Positions 1 to 11,343 of a stretch of DNA of 64,000 nt are shown one piece after another. The notes beneath the pieces are model-generated. The model had not been told where the DNA came from. It saw nothing but the letters and a program-made list of their open reading frames with translations, and did not search any database. Numbering within the stretch: position 1 is the first letter of the stretch; every line of letters begins with the position of its first letter. The DNA is from Mantis religiosa (Eukaryota > Arthropoda > Insecta > Mantodea > Mantidae). A program made the translations under genes and the position numbers. The DNA lies in contig JAUKNK010000152.1 of NCBI GenBank assembly GCA_030765055.1, forward strand, positions 918,501 through 982,500, read 5' to 3'.

Positions 1-1440
1 ATATCCAGTACCCTCCACAAACTTGTCTGTGAATGATACCCCCTTGCGTTAAATTACAAATAAAAGAGGAATATCCAGTACCCTCCACAGACTTGTCTGT
101 TAATGATCCCCCCTTGCTTTTAAGTACAAATAAAAGAGGATTATCCAGTACCCTCCACAGACTTGTCTGTGAATGACCCCCCCTTGCGTTAAAGTACAAA
201 TAAAAGAGGAGTATTCAGTACCCTCCACAGACTTGTCTGTGAATGATCCACGCTTGTGTTAAAGTACAAATAAAAGAGGAATATCAAGTACCCTCCACAG
301 ACTTTTTTGTGAATGATCCCCCCTTGCGTTATGGTACACATAAATGAGGAATATCCAGTACCCTCCACAGACTTGTCTGTGAATTATTCCCCCGTTGCGT
401 TAAAGTACAAATGAAAGAATAATATCCAGTACCCTCCACAGACTTGTCTGTGAATGATCCGCCCTTGCGTTAAAGTACAACTAAAAGAATAATATCCAGT
501 ACCCTCCACAGCGTTTTCTGTGAGTGATTCCCCCAGTGCGTTATAGTACAAAAAAGAGGATTATCCAGTACCCTCCACAGACTTGTCTGTGAATGATTCC
601 CCGCTTGCGTTAAAGTACAAAAATGAAGAATATCCAGTACCCTCCACAGACATATCTGTGAGTGATTCCCTCCTTGCGTTAAAGTACAAATATAAGAGGA
701 ATATCCAGTACCCTCCACAGACTTGTCTGTGAATGATCGCCCCTTGCGTTAAAGTACAAATAAAAGAGGATTATCCAGTACCCTCCACAGACTTGTCTGT
801 GAATGATCGCCCCTTGCGTTAGAGTACAAATTAAAGAGGAATATCTAGTACCCTACACAGACTTTTCTGTGAATGATACCCCTTTGCCTTAAAGTACAAA
901 TAAAAGAGGAATATCCGATACCCTCCACAGACTTGTCTGTGAAGGATAGCCCCTTGCGTTAAAGTACAAATAAAAGAGGAATATCCAGTACCCTCCACAG
1001 ACTTGTCTGTGAATGATCCCCCCTTGCGTTAATGTACAAATAAAAGAGGATTATCCAGTACCCTCCACAGACTTGTCTGTGAGTGATCCCCCCTTGCGTG
1101 GAAGTACAAACACAAGAGGAATATCCAGTACCCTCCACAGACTTGTCTGTGAATGATCCCCCCTTGCGTTAAAGTGCCAATAAAGGAGGAATATCCAGTA
1201 CCCTCCACAGACCCTCCGTGAATGATCCCCCCTTCGTGAAGGTACAAATAAAATGAGGAATATCCATTACCCTCCACAGACTTGTCTGTGAATGATCCCC
1301 GCTTGCGTTAAAGTACACATAAAAAGGAATATCCAGTACCCTCCACAGACTTTTCTGTGAATGATCCCCCCTTGCGTTACAGTACAAGTAAAAGGGGAAC
1401 ATCCAGTACCCTCAACAGACTTGTCTGGGAATGATACCCC
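1..1440 (+). repeat. Array A long-period repeat, left copy
   Basis: The variant series here is repeated from 5523. Position 1 matches 5523 (ACAAACTTG then AAATTACAAA variants) and the GAATTATTCCCCCGTTG variant near 380 matches near 5902, offsets of about 5521-5522. The GGAAGTACAAACACAAGAGG variant at 1100 matches 6270, offset 5170. The change of about 351 bp equals five monomers, lost in the right copy or gained in the left. Confidence 0.85.
996..1011. other. Representative 16-bp dyad of array A
   Basis: CACAGAC-TT-GTCTGTG is an inverted repeat with two perfect 7-bp arms and a 2-bp centre. It is present in most array A monomers at the same phase. Several monomers carry AT instead of TT at the centre (for example 2395-2410), which makes a fully self-complementary 16-mer. 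The dyad could be a site for a dimeric DNA-binding protein or could extrude as a small cruciform. Neither role can be shown from sequence. Confidence 0.85.
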
Positions 1441-2394
1441 TTGCGTTAAAGTACAAATAAAAGAATAATATCCAGTACCTTACGATGGCTTGTCTGTGAA
1501 TGATCCCCCCTTGCGTTAAGGTATATATAAAAGAGGAATATCCAGTACCCTCCACAGACTTGACTGTGAATGATCCCCCCTTGCCTTAAAGTACAAATAA
1601 GAGAATAATAACCAGTACCCTCCAGAGAATTGTCAGTGAATGATCCATCCTTGCGTTAAAGTACAAATAAAAGAGGATTATCCATAACCCTCCACAGACT
1701 TGTCTGTGAATGATTCCCCCCTTGCGTTAAAGTACAAATAAAAGAGGAATATCCAGTACCCACCACAGACTTGTCTGTGAATGATCCCCCCTTGCATTAA
1801 GTTACAAATAAATGAGGAATATCCAGCACCCTGCGCAGACTTGTCTGTGAATGATCCCCCCTTGCGTTAAAGTACAAATAAAAGAGGAATATACAGTAGT
1901 CTCCACAGACTTGTCTGTGAATAATTCCCCCCTTGCGTTAAAGTACAATTAAAAGAGGAATATCCAGTACCCTCCGCAGACTTGTCCGTGAATGATTCCC
2001 CCCTTGCGTTAAAGTACAAATTAAAGAATAATATCCAGTACCCTCCACAGAGTTGTCTGTGAATGATTCCCCCCTTCCGTTAAAGTACAAATAAAAGAAT
2101 AATATCCATTACCCTCCACAGACTTGACTGTGAATGATTCCCACCTTGCGTTAAAGTACAAATAAAAGAGTATTATCCAGTACCCTCCACAGACTTGTCT
2201 GTGAAAGATCCCCCCTTGCGTTAAAGTACAACTAAAAGAATAATATCGAGTACCCTCCACAGCGTTGTCTGTGAATGATTCCCCCAGTGCGTTATAGTAC
2301 AAAAAGGAAGATTATCCGGTACCCTCCACAGACTTGTCTGTGAATGATTTCCCCCTTGCGTTAAAGTACAAAAAAGAGGAATATCCAGTATTTC

Positions 2395-2410
2395 CACAGA
2401 CATGTCTGTG
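2395..2410. other. Perfect palindrome variant of the array A dyad
   Basis: CACAGACATGTCTGTG is exactly self-complementary over 16 bp. The same centre recurs in array A monomers near 2610, 3440, 3745, 4350 and 7350. Most of these are followed by a GATTCCCTCCTTG form of the C-run; the one near 3745 has a different continuation (GTTCCCCCCTTG). The shared context suggests that most mark one monomer subfamily that has been copied around, rather than repeated independent mutation. Confidence 0.8.
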
Positions 2411-5400
2411 AATGATTCCCTCCTTGCGTTAAAGTACAAATAAAAGAGGAATATCCAGTACCCTCCAGAGACTTGTCTGTGAATGATCCCCCCTTGCGTT
2501 AAAGTACAAATAAAAGAGGATTATTCGGTACCCTCCACACACTTGTCTGTGAATGATTCCCCCTTGCGTTAAAGTACAAAAAAGAGGAATATCCAGTACC
2601 CTCCACAGACATGTCTGTGAATGATTCCCTCCTTGCGTTAAAGTACAAATAAAAGAGGAATATCCAGTACCCTCCACAGACTTGTATGTGAATGATCCCC
2701 CCTTGCGTTAAAGTACAAATAAAAGAGGATTATCCAGTACCCTCCACAGACTTGTCTGTGAATGATCCCCCCCTTCGTTAAAGTAAAAATAAAAGAGGAT
2801 TATCCAGCTCCCTCCTCAGACTTGTCTGTGAATAATCCCCTTGCGTTAAAGTACAAATAAAAGAGGAACATCCAGTACCCTCAACAGACTTGTCTTGGAA
2901 TGATACCCCTTGCGTTAAAGTACAAATAAAAGAATAATATCCAGTACCCTACGCTGGCTTGTCTGTGAATGATCCCCCCTTGCGTTAAGGTACAAATAAA
3001 AGAGGAATATCCAGTACCCTCCACAGACTTGTCTGTGAATGATCCCCCCTTGCGCTAAAGTACAAATAAAATAGGAATATACAGTACTCTCCACAGACTT
3101 GTCTGTGAATGATCCCCCCTTGCGTTAAAGTACAAATAAATGGAGATTATCCAGTATCCTCCACAGACTTGTCTGTGAATGATCCCCCCTTGCGTTAAAG
3201 TACAAATAAAAGAGGAATATCCAGTACCCTCCACAGACTTGTCTGTGAATGATCCCCCCTTGCGCTAAAGTACAAATAAAAGAGGAATATACAGTACTCT
3301 CCACAGACTTGTCTGTGAATGATTCCCCCCTTGCGTTAAAGTACAAATAAAAGAGGAATATCGAGTACCCTCCACAGACTTGTCTGTGAATAATTCCCCC
3401 CTTGCGTTAAAGTACAAAAAAGAGGAATATCCAGTATCCTCCACAGACATGTCTGTGAATGATTCCCTCCTTGCGTTAAAGTACAAATAAAAGAGGAATA
3501 TCCAGTACCCTCCAGAGACTTGTCTGTGAATGATCCCCACTTGCATTAAAGTAAAAATAAAAGAGGAATATCCAGTACCCTCCACAGACTTGTCTGTGAA
3601 TGATATCCCCTTTCGTTAAAGTACAAATAAAAGAGGAATATTCAGTACCCTTCACAGACTTGTCTGTGAAGGATAGCCCCTTGCGTTAAAGTACAAATAA
3701 AAGAGGAATATCCAGTACCCTTAACAGACATGTCTGTGAATGTTCCCCCCTTGCGTCAAAGTACAAATAAAAGAGGATTTTCCCGGTACCCTCTACAGAC
3801 TTGTCTGTGAATGATCCCCCCTTGCGTGAAAGTACAAACACAAGAGGAATATCCAGTACCCTCCACAGACTTGTCTGTGAATGATCCTCCCTTGCGTTAA
3901 AGTACAAATAAAAGAGGAATATCCAGTACCCTTCACAGACCTTCTGTGAATGATCCCCCCTTGCGTGAAGGTACAAATAAAATGAGGAATATCCTTTACC
4001 CTCCACAGACCTGTCTGTGAATGGTCCCCGCCTGCGTTAAAGTACACATAAAAGAGGAATATCCAGTACCTTCCACAGACTTGTCTGTGAATGATCCCCC
4101 CTTGCGTTACAGTACAAATAAAAGGGGAATATCCAGTACCCTCCACAGTCTTGTCTGTGAATGATCCCCCCTTGCGTTAAAGTACAACTAAAAGAATAAT
4201 ATCGAGTTCCCTCCACAGCGTTGTCTGTGAATGATTCCCGCAGTGCGTTATAGTACAAAAAAGAGGATTATCCGGTACCCTCCACAGACTTGTCTGTGAA
4301 TGATTCCCCCCTTGCGTTAAAGTACAAAAAAGAGGAATATCTAGTACCCTCCACAGACATGTCTGTGAATGATTCCCTCCTTGCGTTAAAGTACAAATGA
4401 AAGAATAATATCCAGTACCCTCCACTGACTTGTCTGTGAATAATCCCCTTGCGTTAAAGTACAAATAAAAGAGAAACATCCAGTACCCTCAACAGACTTG
4501 TCTGGGAATGATACCCCTTGCGTTAAAGTACAAATAAAAGAATAATATCCAGTACCCTACGCTGGCTTGTCTGTGAATGATCCCCCCTTGCGTTAAGGTA
4601 CAAATAAAAGAGGAATATCCAGTACCCTCCACAGACTTGACTGTGAATAATCCCCCCTTGCCTTAAAGTACAAATAAGAGAATAATAACCAGTACCCTCC
4701 ACAGACTTGTCTGTGAATGATCCATCCTTGCGTTAAAGTACAAATAAAAGAGGATTATCCATTACCCTCCACAGACTTGTCTGTGAATGATCCCCCCTTG
4801 CGTTAAAGTACAAAAAAAGAGGATTATCCAGTATCCTCCACAGACTTGTCTGTGAATGATCCCCTCTGGCGTTAAAGTGCAAATAAAAGAGGAATATCCA
4901 GTACCCTCCACAGACTTGTCTGTGAATGATCCCCCCTTGCGTTAAAGTACAAATAAAAGAGGAATATCCAGTACCCTCCGCAGACTTGTACGTGAATGAT
5001 CCCCCCTTGCGTTAAAGTACAAATAAAAGAGGAATATACAGTACTCTCCACTGACCTGTCTGTGAGTTATTCCCCCCTTCCGTTAAAGTACAAATAAAAG
5101 AGGAATATCCAGTACCCTCCACAGACTTGTCTGTGAATGATTCCCCCTTGCTTTAAAGTACAAATAAAAGAATAATATCCAGTACCCTCCACAGACTTGT
5201 CTGTGAATGATTCCCCCCTTGCGTTAAAGTACAAATAAAAGAGGAACATCCAGTACCCTCCACATGCTTGTCTGTGAATGATTCCCCCCTTGCGTTAAAG
5301 TACAAAAAGGGGATTATCCAGTACCCTCCACAGACTTGTCTGTGAATGATTCCCCCTCTGCGTTAATGTACAAAAAAGAGGAATACCCAGTACCCTCCAC

Positions 5401-5522
5401 AGATATGTGTGTGAATTATCCCCCCTTGCGTTAAAGTACAAATAAAAGTGGATTATCCAGTACCCTCCACATACTTGTCTGTGAATGATCCCCCCTTGCG
5501 TTAAAGTACAAATAAAAGAGGA

Positions 5523-6625
5523 ATATCCAGTACCCTCCACAAACTTGTCTGTGAATGATACCCCCTTGCGTTAAATTACAAATAAAAGAGGAAAATCCAG
5601 TACCCTCCACATACTTGTCTGTTAATGATCCCCCCTTGCTTTTAAGTACAAATAAAAGAGGATTATCCAGTACCCTCCACAGACTTGTCTGTGAATGACC
5701 CCCCCTTGCGATAAAGTACAAATAAAAGAGGAGTATTCAGTACCCTCCACAGACTTGTCTGTGAATGATCCCCGCTTGCGTTAAAGTACAAATAAAAGAG
5801 GAATATCAAGTACCCTCCACAGACTTTTCTGTGAATGATCCCCCCTTGCGTTATGGTACAAATAAATGAGGAATTACAGTACCCTCCACAGACTTGTCTG
5901 TGAATTATTCCCCCGTTGCGTTAAAGTACAAATGAAAGAATAATATCCAGTACCCTACACAGACTTGTCTGTGAATCATCCCCCCTTGCGTTAAAGTACA
6001 ACTAAAAGAATAATATACAGTACCCTCCACAGCGTTTTCTGTGAATGATTCCCCCAGTGCGTTATAGTACAAAAAAGAGGATTATCCAGTACCCTCCACA
6101 GACTTGTCTGTGAATGATTCCCCCCTTGCGTTAAAGTACAAAAAAGAAGAATATCCAGTACCCTCCACAGACTTGTCTGTGAATGATCCCCCCTTGCGTT
6201 AAAGTACAAATAAAAGAGGATTATCCAGTACCCTCCACAGACTTGTCTGTGAGTGATCCCCCCTTGCGTGGAAGTACAAACACAAGAGGAATATCCAGTA
6301 CCCTCCACAGACTTGTCTGTGAATGATACCCCCTTGCGTGAAAGTACAAACACAAGAGGAATATCCAGTACCCTCCACAGACCTTCCGTAAATGATCCCC
6401 CCTTCGTGAAGGTACAAATAAAATGAGGAATATCCATTACCCTCCACAGACTTGTCTGTGAATGATCCCCGCTTGCGTTAAAGTACACATAAAAAGGAAA
6501 ATCCAGTACCCTCCACAGACTTTTCTGTGAATGATCCCCCCTTGCGTTACAGTACAAATAAAAGGGGAATATCCAGTACCCTCCACAGACTTGTCTGTGA
6601 ATGATCCCCCCCTGCGTTAAAGTAA
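5523..6625 (+). repeat. Array A long-period repeat, right copy
   Basis: Carries the same order of marked monomers as 1-1440 with five fewer units. The series ends near the ATCC(A)TTACC and AGTACACATAAAAAGG variants (6430-6500), which match 1265-1330. Downstream, TACACTGGCTTG near 6789 corresponds to related marked monomers at 1481, 2950 and 4558. These are spaced 1469, 1608 and 2231 bp apart, close to 21, 23 and 32 monomers. Confidence 0.8.
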
Positions 6626-7570
6626 AAATAAAAGAGGATTATCCAGTTCTCTCCACAGACTTGTCTGTGAATAATCCCCTTGCGTTAAAGTACAAATAAA
6701 AGAGGAACATCCAGTACCCTCAACAGACTTGTCTGGGAATGTTACCCCTTGCGTTAAAGTACAAATAAAAGAATAATATCCAGTACCCTACACTGGCTTG
6801 TCTGTGAATGATCCCCCCTTGCCTTAAGGTACAAATAAAAGAGGAATATCCAGTACCCTCCACAGACTTGACTGTGAATGATCCCCCCTTGCCTTAAAGT
6901 ACAAATAAGAGAATAATAACCAGTACCCTCCACAGACTTGTCTGTGAATGATCCATCCTTGCGTTAAAGTACAAATAAAAGAGGATTATTCATTACCCTC
7001 GACAGACTTGTCTGTGAATTATCCCCCCTTGCGTTAAAGTACAAATAAAAGAGGAATATCCAGTACCCTCCACAGACTTGTCTGTGAATGATCCCCCCTT
7101 GCGTTAAAGTACAAATAAAAGAGGAATATACAGTACTCTGCACAGACTTGTCTGTGAATGATCCCCCCTTTCGTTAAAGTACAACTAAAAGAATAATATC
7201 GAGTACCCTCCACAGCGTTGTCTGTGAATGATTCCCCCAGTGCGTTATAGGACAAAAAAAGAGGATTATCCAGTACCCTCCACAGACTTGTCTGTGAATA
7301 ATTCCCCCCTTGCGTTAAAGTACAAAAAAGAGGAATATCCAGTACCCTCCACAGACATGTCTGTGAATGATTCCCTCCTTGCGTTAAAGTACAAATAAAA
7401 GAGGAATATCCAGTACCCTCCACACACTTGTCTGTGAATGATCCCCCCTTGCGTTAAAGTACAAATAAAAGAGGATTATCCAGTACCCTCCACAGAATTG
7501 TCTGTGAATGGTCGCCCCTTGCCTTAGAGTACAAATAAAAGAGGAATATCCAGTACCCTACACAGACTTG

Positions 7571-7592
7571 TCTGTGAATGGAATGTTAGGCC
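7571..7592. other. Junction between satellite arrays A and B
   Basis: Array A reads in phase through its dyad to GTGAATG, ending at 7580. Array B begins in mid-monomer at GAATGTTAGGCC (7581). TGGAATG at 7579-7585 fits array B and GTGAATG at 7574-7580 fits array A, so only the 2 bp TG at 7579-7580 can be assigned to either array. Both monomers contain GAATG near this point, which gives GAATGGAATG across the join. There is no spacer, transposon or duplicated target site. The simplest reading is an illegitimate recombination or end-joining event with minimal homology. An assembly join is the alternative. Confidence 0.9.
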
Positions 7593-8449
7593 ATTCTTTC
7601 CAAGGCGTTTCCTGACTTATGTTGCTACGTATACTTTAGTATAAGGTTTGTAAAATCGGCTGGAATGTTACACCATGCTTTCCGGTTCGTTTATCGAATT
7701 ATGTTGCTATGTATACTCTAGTATAAAGTTTGTAAAATCGGCTGGAATGTTAAGCCATTCTTTCCAACGCGTTTACTGACTTATGTTGCTATGTATACTC
7801 TATTATAAAGTTTGTAAAATCGGCTGGAATGTTAGACTATTCTTTCGGAGGCGTTTACTGAATTATGTTGCTATGTATACTCTAGTATAAAGTTTGTAAA
7901 ATCGGCTGGAATGTTAGACCATTCTGTCCAAGGCGTTTACTGAATTATGTTGCTATGTATACTCTAGTATAAAAATTGTAAAATCGGCTGGAATGTAAGA
8001 CCATTCTTTCCGAGTCGTTTACTGAATTATGTTGCTATGTATACTCTAGTATAAAGTTTGTAAAATCGGCTGGAATGTTACACCATTCTTTCCGAGGCGT
8101 TTACTGAACTATGTTGCTATGTATACTTTAGTATAAATATTGTAAAATCGGCTGGAATGTTAGAACTTTCTCTCCGAGGCGTTTACTGAATTATGTTGCT
8201 ATGTATACTCTAGTATAAAGTTTGTAAAATCGGCTGGAATATTAGACCATTCTGTCCAAGGCGTTTACTGAATTATGTTGCTATGTATACTCTAGTATAA
8301 AGTTTGTAAAATCGGCTGGAATGTTAGACCATTCTTTCCGAGGCGTTCACTGAATTATGTTGCTATGTATACTCTTGTATAAAGTTTGTAAAATCAACTG
8401 GAATTTTAGACCATTCTGTCCGAGGCGTTTAGTGAATTATGTTGCTATG

Positions 8450-8463
8450 TATACTCTAGTATA
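8450..8463. other. Representative dyad 1 of array B (TATACT-CT-AGTATA)
   Basis: Inverted repeat with 6-bp arms and a 2-bp centre, found at the same phase in most array B monomers. It overlaps a GTATAC site and a TATAAAG string. Variants include a TATACACTAGTATA form, seen mostly just before or within the 74-bp subfamily neighbourhood, and a TATATGCTATTATA form. A protein-binding or structural role is possible but not shown. Confidence 0.75.
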
Positions 8464-8482
8464 AAGTTTGTAAAATCGGCTG

Positions 8483-8498
8483 GAATGTTAGACCATTC
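8483..8498. other. Representative dyad 2 of array B (GAATG-N6-CATTC)
   Basis: GAATG at 8483-8487 and CATTC at 8494-8498 are inverted 5-bp arms around a 6-bp spacer (TTAGAC, or TTAGGC in the other main variant). Monomers with CATTCC extend the arms to 6 bp (GGAATG/CATTCC). The TTAGAC/TTAGGC and CATTC/CTTTC changes define the main monomer subfamilies. Confidence 0.65.
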
Positions 8499-11343
8499 TT
8501 TCCGAGGCGTTTACTGAATTATGTTGCTATGTATACTCTTGTATAAAGTTTGTAAAATCGGCTGGAATGTTAGACCATTCTGTCCAAGGCGTTTACTGAA
8601 TTATGTTGCTATGTATACTCTAGTATAAAGTTTGTAAAATCGGCTGGAAAGCTAGTCCATTCTTTCCGAGGCGTTTACTGAATTATGTTGCTATGTATAC
8701 TCTTGTATAAAGTTTGTAAAATCGGCTGGAATGTTAGACCATTCTGTCCGAGGCGTTTACTGAATTATGTTGCTATGTATACTCTAGTATAAAGTTTGTA
8801 AAATCGGCTGGAATGTTAGACCATTCTTTCCGAGGCGTTTACTGAATTATGTTGCTATGTAAACTCTAGTATAAAGTTTGTAAAATCGGATGGAATGTTG
8901 GGCCATTCTTTCCGAGGCGTTTACTGAATTATGTGCCTATGTATACTCTAGTATAAAGTTTGTAAAATCGGCTGGAATATTAGACCATTCTTTCCGAGGC
9001 GCTTACTGAATTATGTTCCTATGTATACTCTAGTATAAAGTTTGTAAAATCGGCTGGAATATTAGACCATTCTTTCCGAGGCGTTTACTGAATTATGTTC
9101 CTATGTATACTCTAGTATAAAGTTTGTAAAATCGGCTGGAATGTTAGACCATTCTTTCCGAGGCGTTTACTGACTTATGTTGCTATGTATACTCTAGTAT
9201 AAAGTTTGTAAAATCGGCTGGAATGTTAGACCATTCTTTCCGAGGCGTTTACTGAATTATGTTCCTATGTATACTCTAGTATAAAGTTTGTAAAATCGGC
9301 TGGAATGTTAGACCATTCTTTCCGAGGCGTTTACTGAATTATGTTGCTATGTATCCTCTAGTATAAGGTTTGTAAAATCGGATGGAATGTTGGGCCATTC
9401 TTTCCGAGGCGTTTACTGAAGTATGTTGCTATGTATACTCTAGTATAAAGTTTGTAAAATCGGCTGGAATGTTAGACCTTTCTTTCCGAGGCGTTTACTG
9501 AAGTATGTTGCTATGTATACTCTAGTATAAAGTTTGTAAAATCGGCTGGAATGTTAGACCTTTCTTTCCGAGGCGTTTACTGAATTATGTTGCTATGTAT
9601 ACTCTAGTATAAATATTTTTAAATCGGATGGACTGTTAGACCATTCTTTCCGAGGCGTTTACTGAATTATGTTGCTATGTATACTCTAGTATAAAGTTTG
9701 TAAAATCGGATGGAATGTTGGGCCATTCTTTCCGAGGCGTTTACTGAAGTATGTTGCTATGTATACTCTAGTATAAAGTTTGTAAAATCGGCTGGAATGT
9801 TAGACCTTTCTTTCCGAGGTGCTTAATTAATTACGTAGCTCTGTATACTCTAGTATAAAGTTTGTAAAATCGGCTGGATTGTTGGACCATTCTTTCCGCG
9901 GCGCTTAATGATTTATGTGGCTATGTATACTCTAGTATAAAGTTTGTAAAATAAACTGGAATGTTAGACCATTCTTTCCGAGGCGTTTACTGACTTATGT
10001 TGCTATGTATACTCTAGTATGAAGTTTGTAAAATCGGCTGGAATGTTAGACCTTGCTCTCCGATGCGTTTACTGAATTATGTTCCTATGTATACACTAGT
10101 ATAAAAATTGTAACTTCGGCTGGAATGTTAGACCCTTCTCTCCGAGGCGTTTATTGAATTATGTTGCTATGTATACTCTAGTATAAGGTTTGTAAATTCG
10201 GCTGGAATGTTAGGCCATTCTTTCCGAGGTGTTTACTGAATTATGTTGCTATGTATACTCTAGTTTAAAGTTTGTAAAATCGGCTGGAATGTTAGACCTT
10301 TCTCTCCGAGGCGTTTACTGAATTATTTTGCTATGTATACTCTAGTATAAAGTTTGTAAAATCGGCTGGAATGCTAGAATATTCTCTCCGAGGTGTTTAC
10401 AGACTTATGTTGCTATGTATACTCTAGTATAAAGTTTGTAAAATCGGCTGGAGTGTTGGACCATTCTTTCCGAGGCGCTTACTGAATTATGTTGCTATGT
10501 ATACTCTAGTATAAAGTTTGTAAAATCGGCTGGAATGTTAGGCCATTCTTTCCGAGGCGTTTACTGACTTATGTTGCTACGTATACTCTAGTATTAAGCT
10601 TGTAAAATCGGCTGGAATGTTAGGCCATTCTTTCCGAGGCGCTTACTTAATTATATTGCTATGTATACTCTAGCATAAAGTTTGTAAAATCGGCTGGAAT
10701 GTTAGGCCATTCTTTCCATGGCGTTTCCTGACTTATGTTCTACGTATACTCAAGTATAAGGTTTGTAAAATCGGCTGGAATGTTAGACCATGCTTTCCGA
10801 GGCGCTTACAGACTTATGTTGCTATGTATACTCAAGTATAAGGTTTGTAAAATCGGCTGGAATGTTAGACCATTCTTTCCGAGGCGTTTATTGAATTATG
10901 TTGCTATGTATACTCTAGTATAAGGTTTGTAAAATCGGCTGGAATGTTAGACCATTCTTTCCGAGGCGTTTATTGAATTATGTTGCTATGTATACTCTAG
11001 TATAAAAATTGTAAAATCGGCTGGAATGTTAGACTATTCTCTCCGAGGCGTTTACTGAATTACGTTGCTATGTATACTCTAGTATAAAGTTTGTAAGATC
11101 GGCTGGAATGTTAGGCCATTCCTTCCGAGGCGTTTACTGAATTATGTTTCTATGTATACTCTAGTATAAAGTTTGTAAAATCAGCTGGAATGTTAGACCA
11201 TTTTTTCCGAGGCGTTTAATGAATTATGTTGCTATGTATACTCTAGTATAAAGTTTGTAAAATCGGCTGGAATGTTAGGCCATTCTTTCCGAGGCGCTTA
11301 CTGAATTATGTTGCTATGTATACTCTAGTATAAAGTTTGTAAA

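Larger units (their letters stand above)
1..7580 (+). repeat. Satellite array A: tandem 70-bp monomers
   Basis: About 108 head-to-tail copies of a 70-bp unit, all in one orientation. A representative monomer is 981-1050. Each runs from ATATCCAGTACCCTCC through a 16-bp dyad, GAATGAT, a run of 4-7 C, TTGCGTTAAAGTAC and an A-rich tail ending AGAGGA. Successive copies start at 1, 71 and 141, which fixes the period. Copies differ mainly by substitutions, by C-run length, and by a tail that is AATAAAAGAGGA, a short AAAAAGAGGA form or an AATAAAAGAATAAT form, so a few monomers are 66-71 bp. Consensus GC is about 43% by hand count. I see no inversion, inserted element or gene. The array continues off the left edge. 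I do not recognise the family. RsaI sites (GTAC) occur twice in most monomers. Confidence 0.98.
7923..8825 (+). repeat. 164-bp dimeric repeat patch
   Basis: The TCTGTCC variant falls at 7923, 8251, 8415, 8579 and 8743, spacings of 328, 164, 164 and 164 bp. The ACTCTTG variant falls at 8371, 8535 and 8699, again 164 bp apart, in the alternate monomers. Two monomer types therefore alternate as an 82+82 dimer. Confidence 0.85.
7581..11343 (+). repeat. Array B, edge-proximal mostly monomeric stretch
   Basis: About 46 monomers next to the junction. I found no multi-kilobase repeat within this stretch. The first units contain scattered private variants such as CCGGTTCG near 7682. A dimer patch lies inside it and is listed separately. 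A GGATGGAATGTTGGGCC variant recurs at about 8889, 9381 and 9709, spaced 492 and 328 bp (6 and 4 monomers). Confidence 0.75.

Noticed and set aside
5991..6557. Open frame of 188 codons on the minus strand, and similar 70-130 codon frames across array A
   Set aside because: They are translations of the repeat itself. The monomer is 70 bp, so reading cycles through all three frames and shows a 70-residue period. A TAA in the reversed TTAAAG segment normally ends each frame every 210 bp, and longer frames only reflect loss of that TAA. Starts are GTG or other weak codons, with no ribosome-binding or splice context.
1..7580. CRISPR array
   Set aside because: There is no distinction between constant repeats and unique spacers, because the whole 70-bp unit repeats. 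There are no cas genes, and the array size and context are eukaryotic.
1..7580. G-quadruplex or i-motif from C-runs
   Set aside because: Each monomer has a single run of 4-7 C, separated from the next by about 60 bp, so four runs are not within usual loop distances.
1..7580. SMAD-like binding site in the CAGAC/GTCTG dyad
   Set aside because: The half-sites resemble the short SMAD box, but a 5-bp match is too common to be informative and the satellite context gives no support.
7571..7592. Transposon boundary or target-site duplication at the array junction
   Set aside because: GAATGGAATG looks like a 5-bp duplication, but each GAATG is the normal sequence of its own monomer, and no terminal repeat or element lies between them.
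10735..10923. Open frame of 62 codons on the plus strand in array B
   Set aside because: It spans slightly more than two 82-bp monomers and exists only because of small indels and substitutions in this stretch. The peptide is repeat-derived and nothing marks it as a gene.
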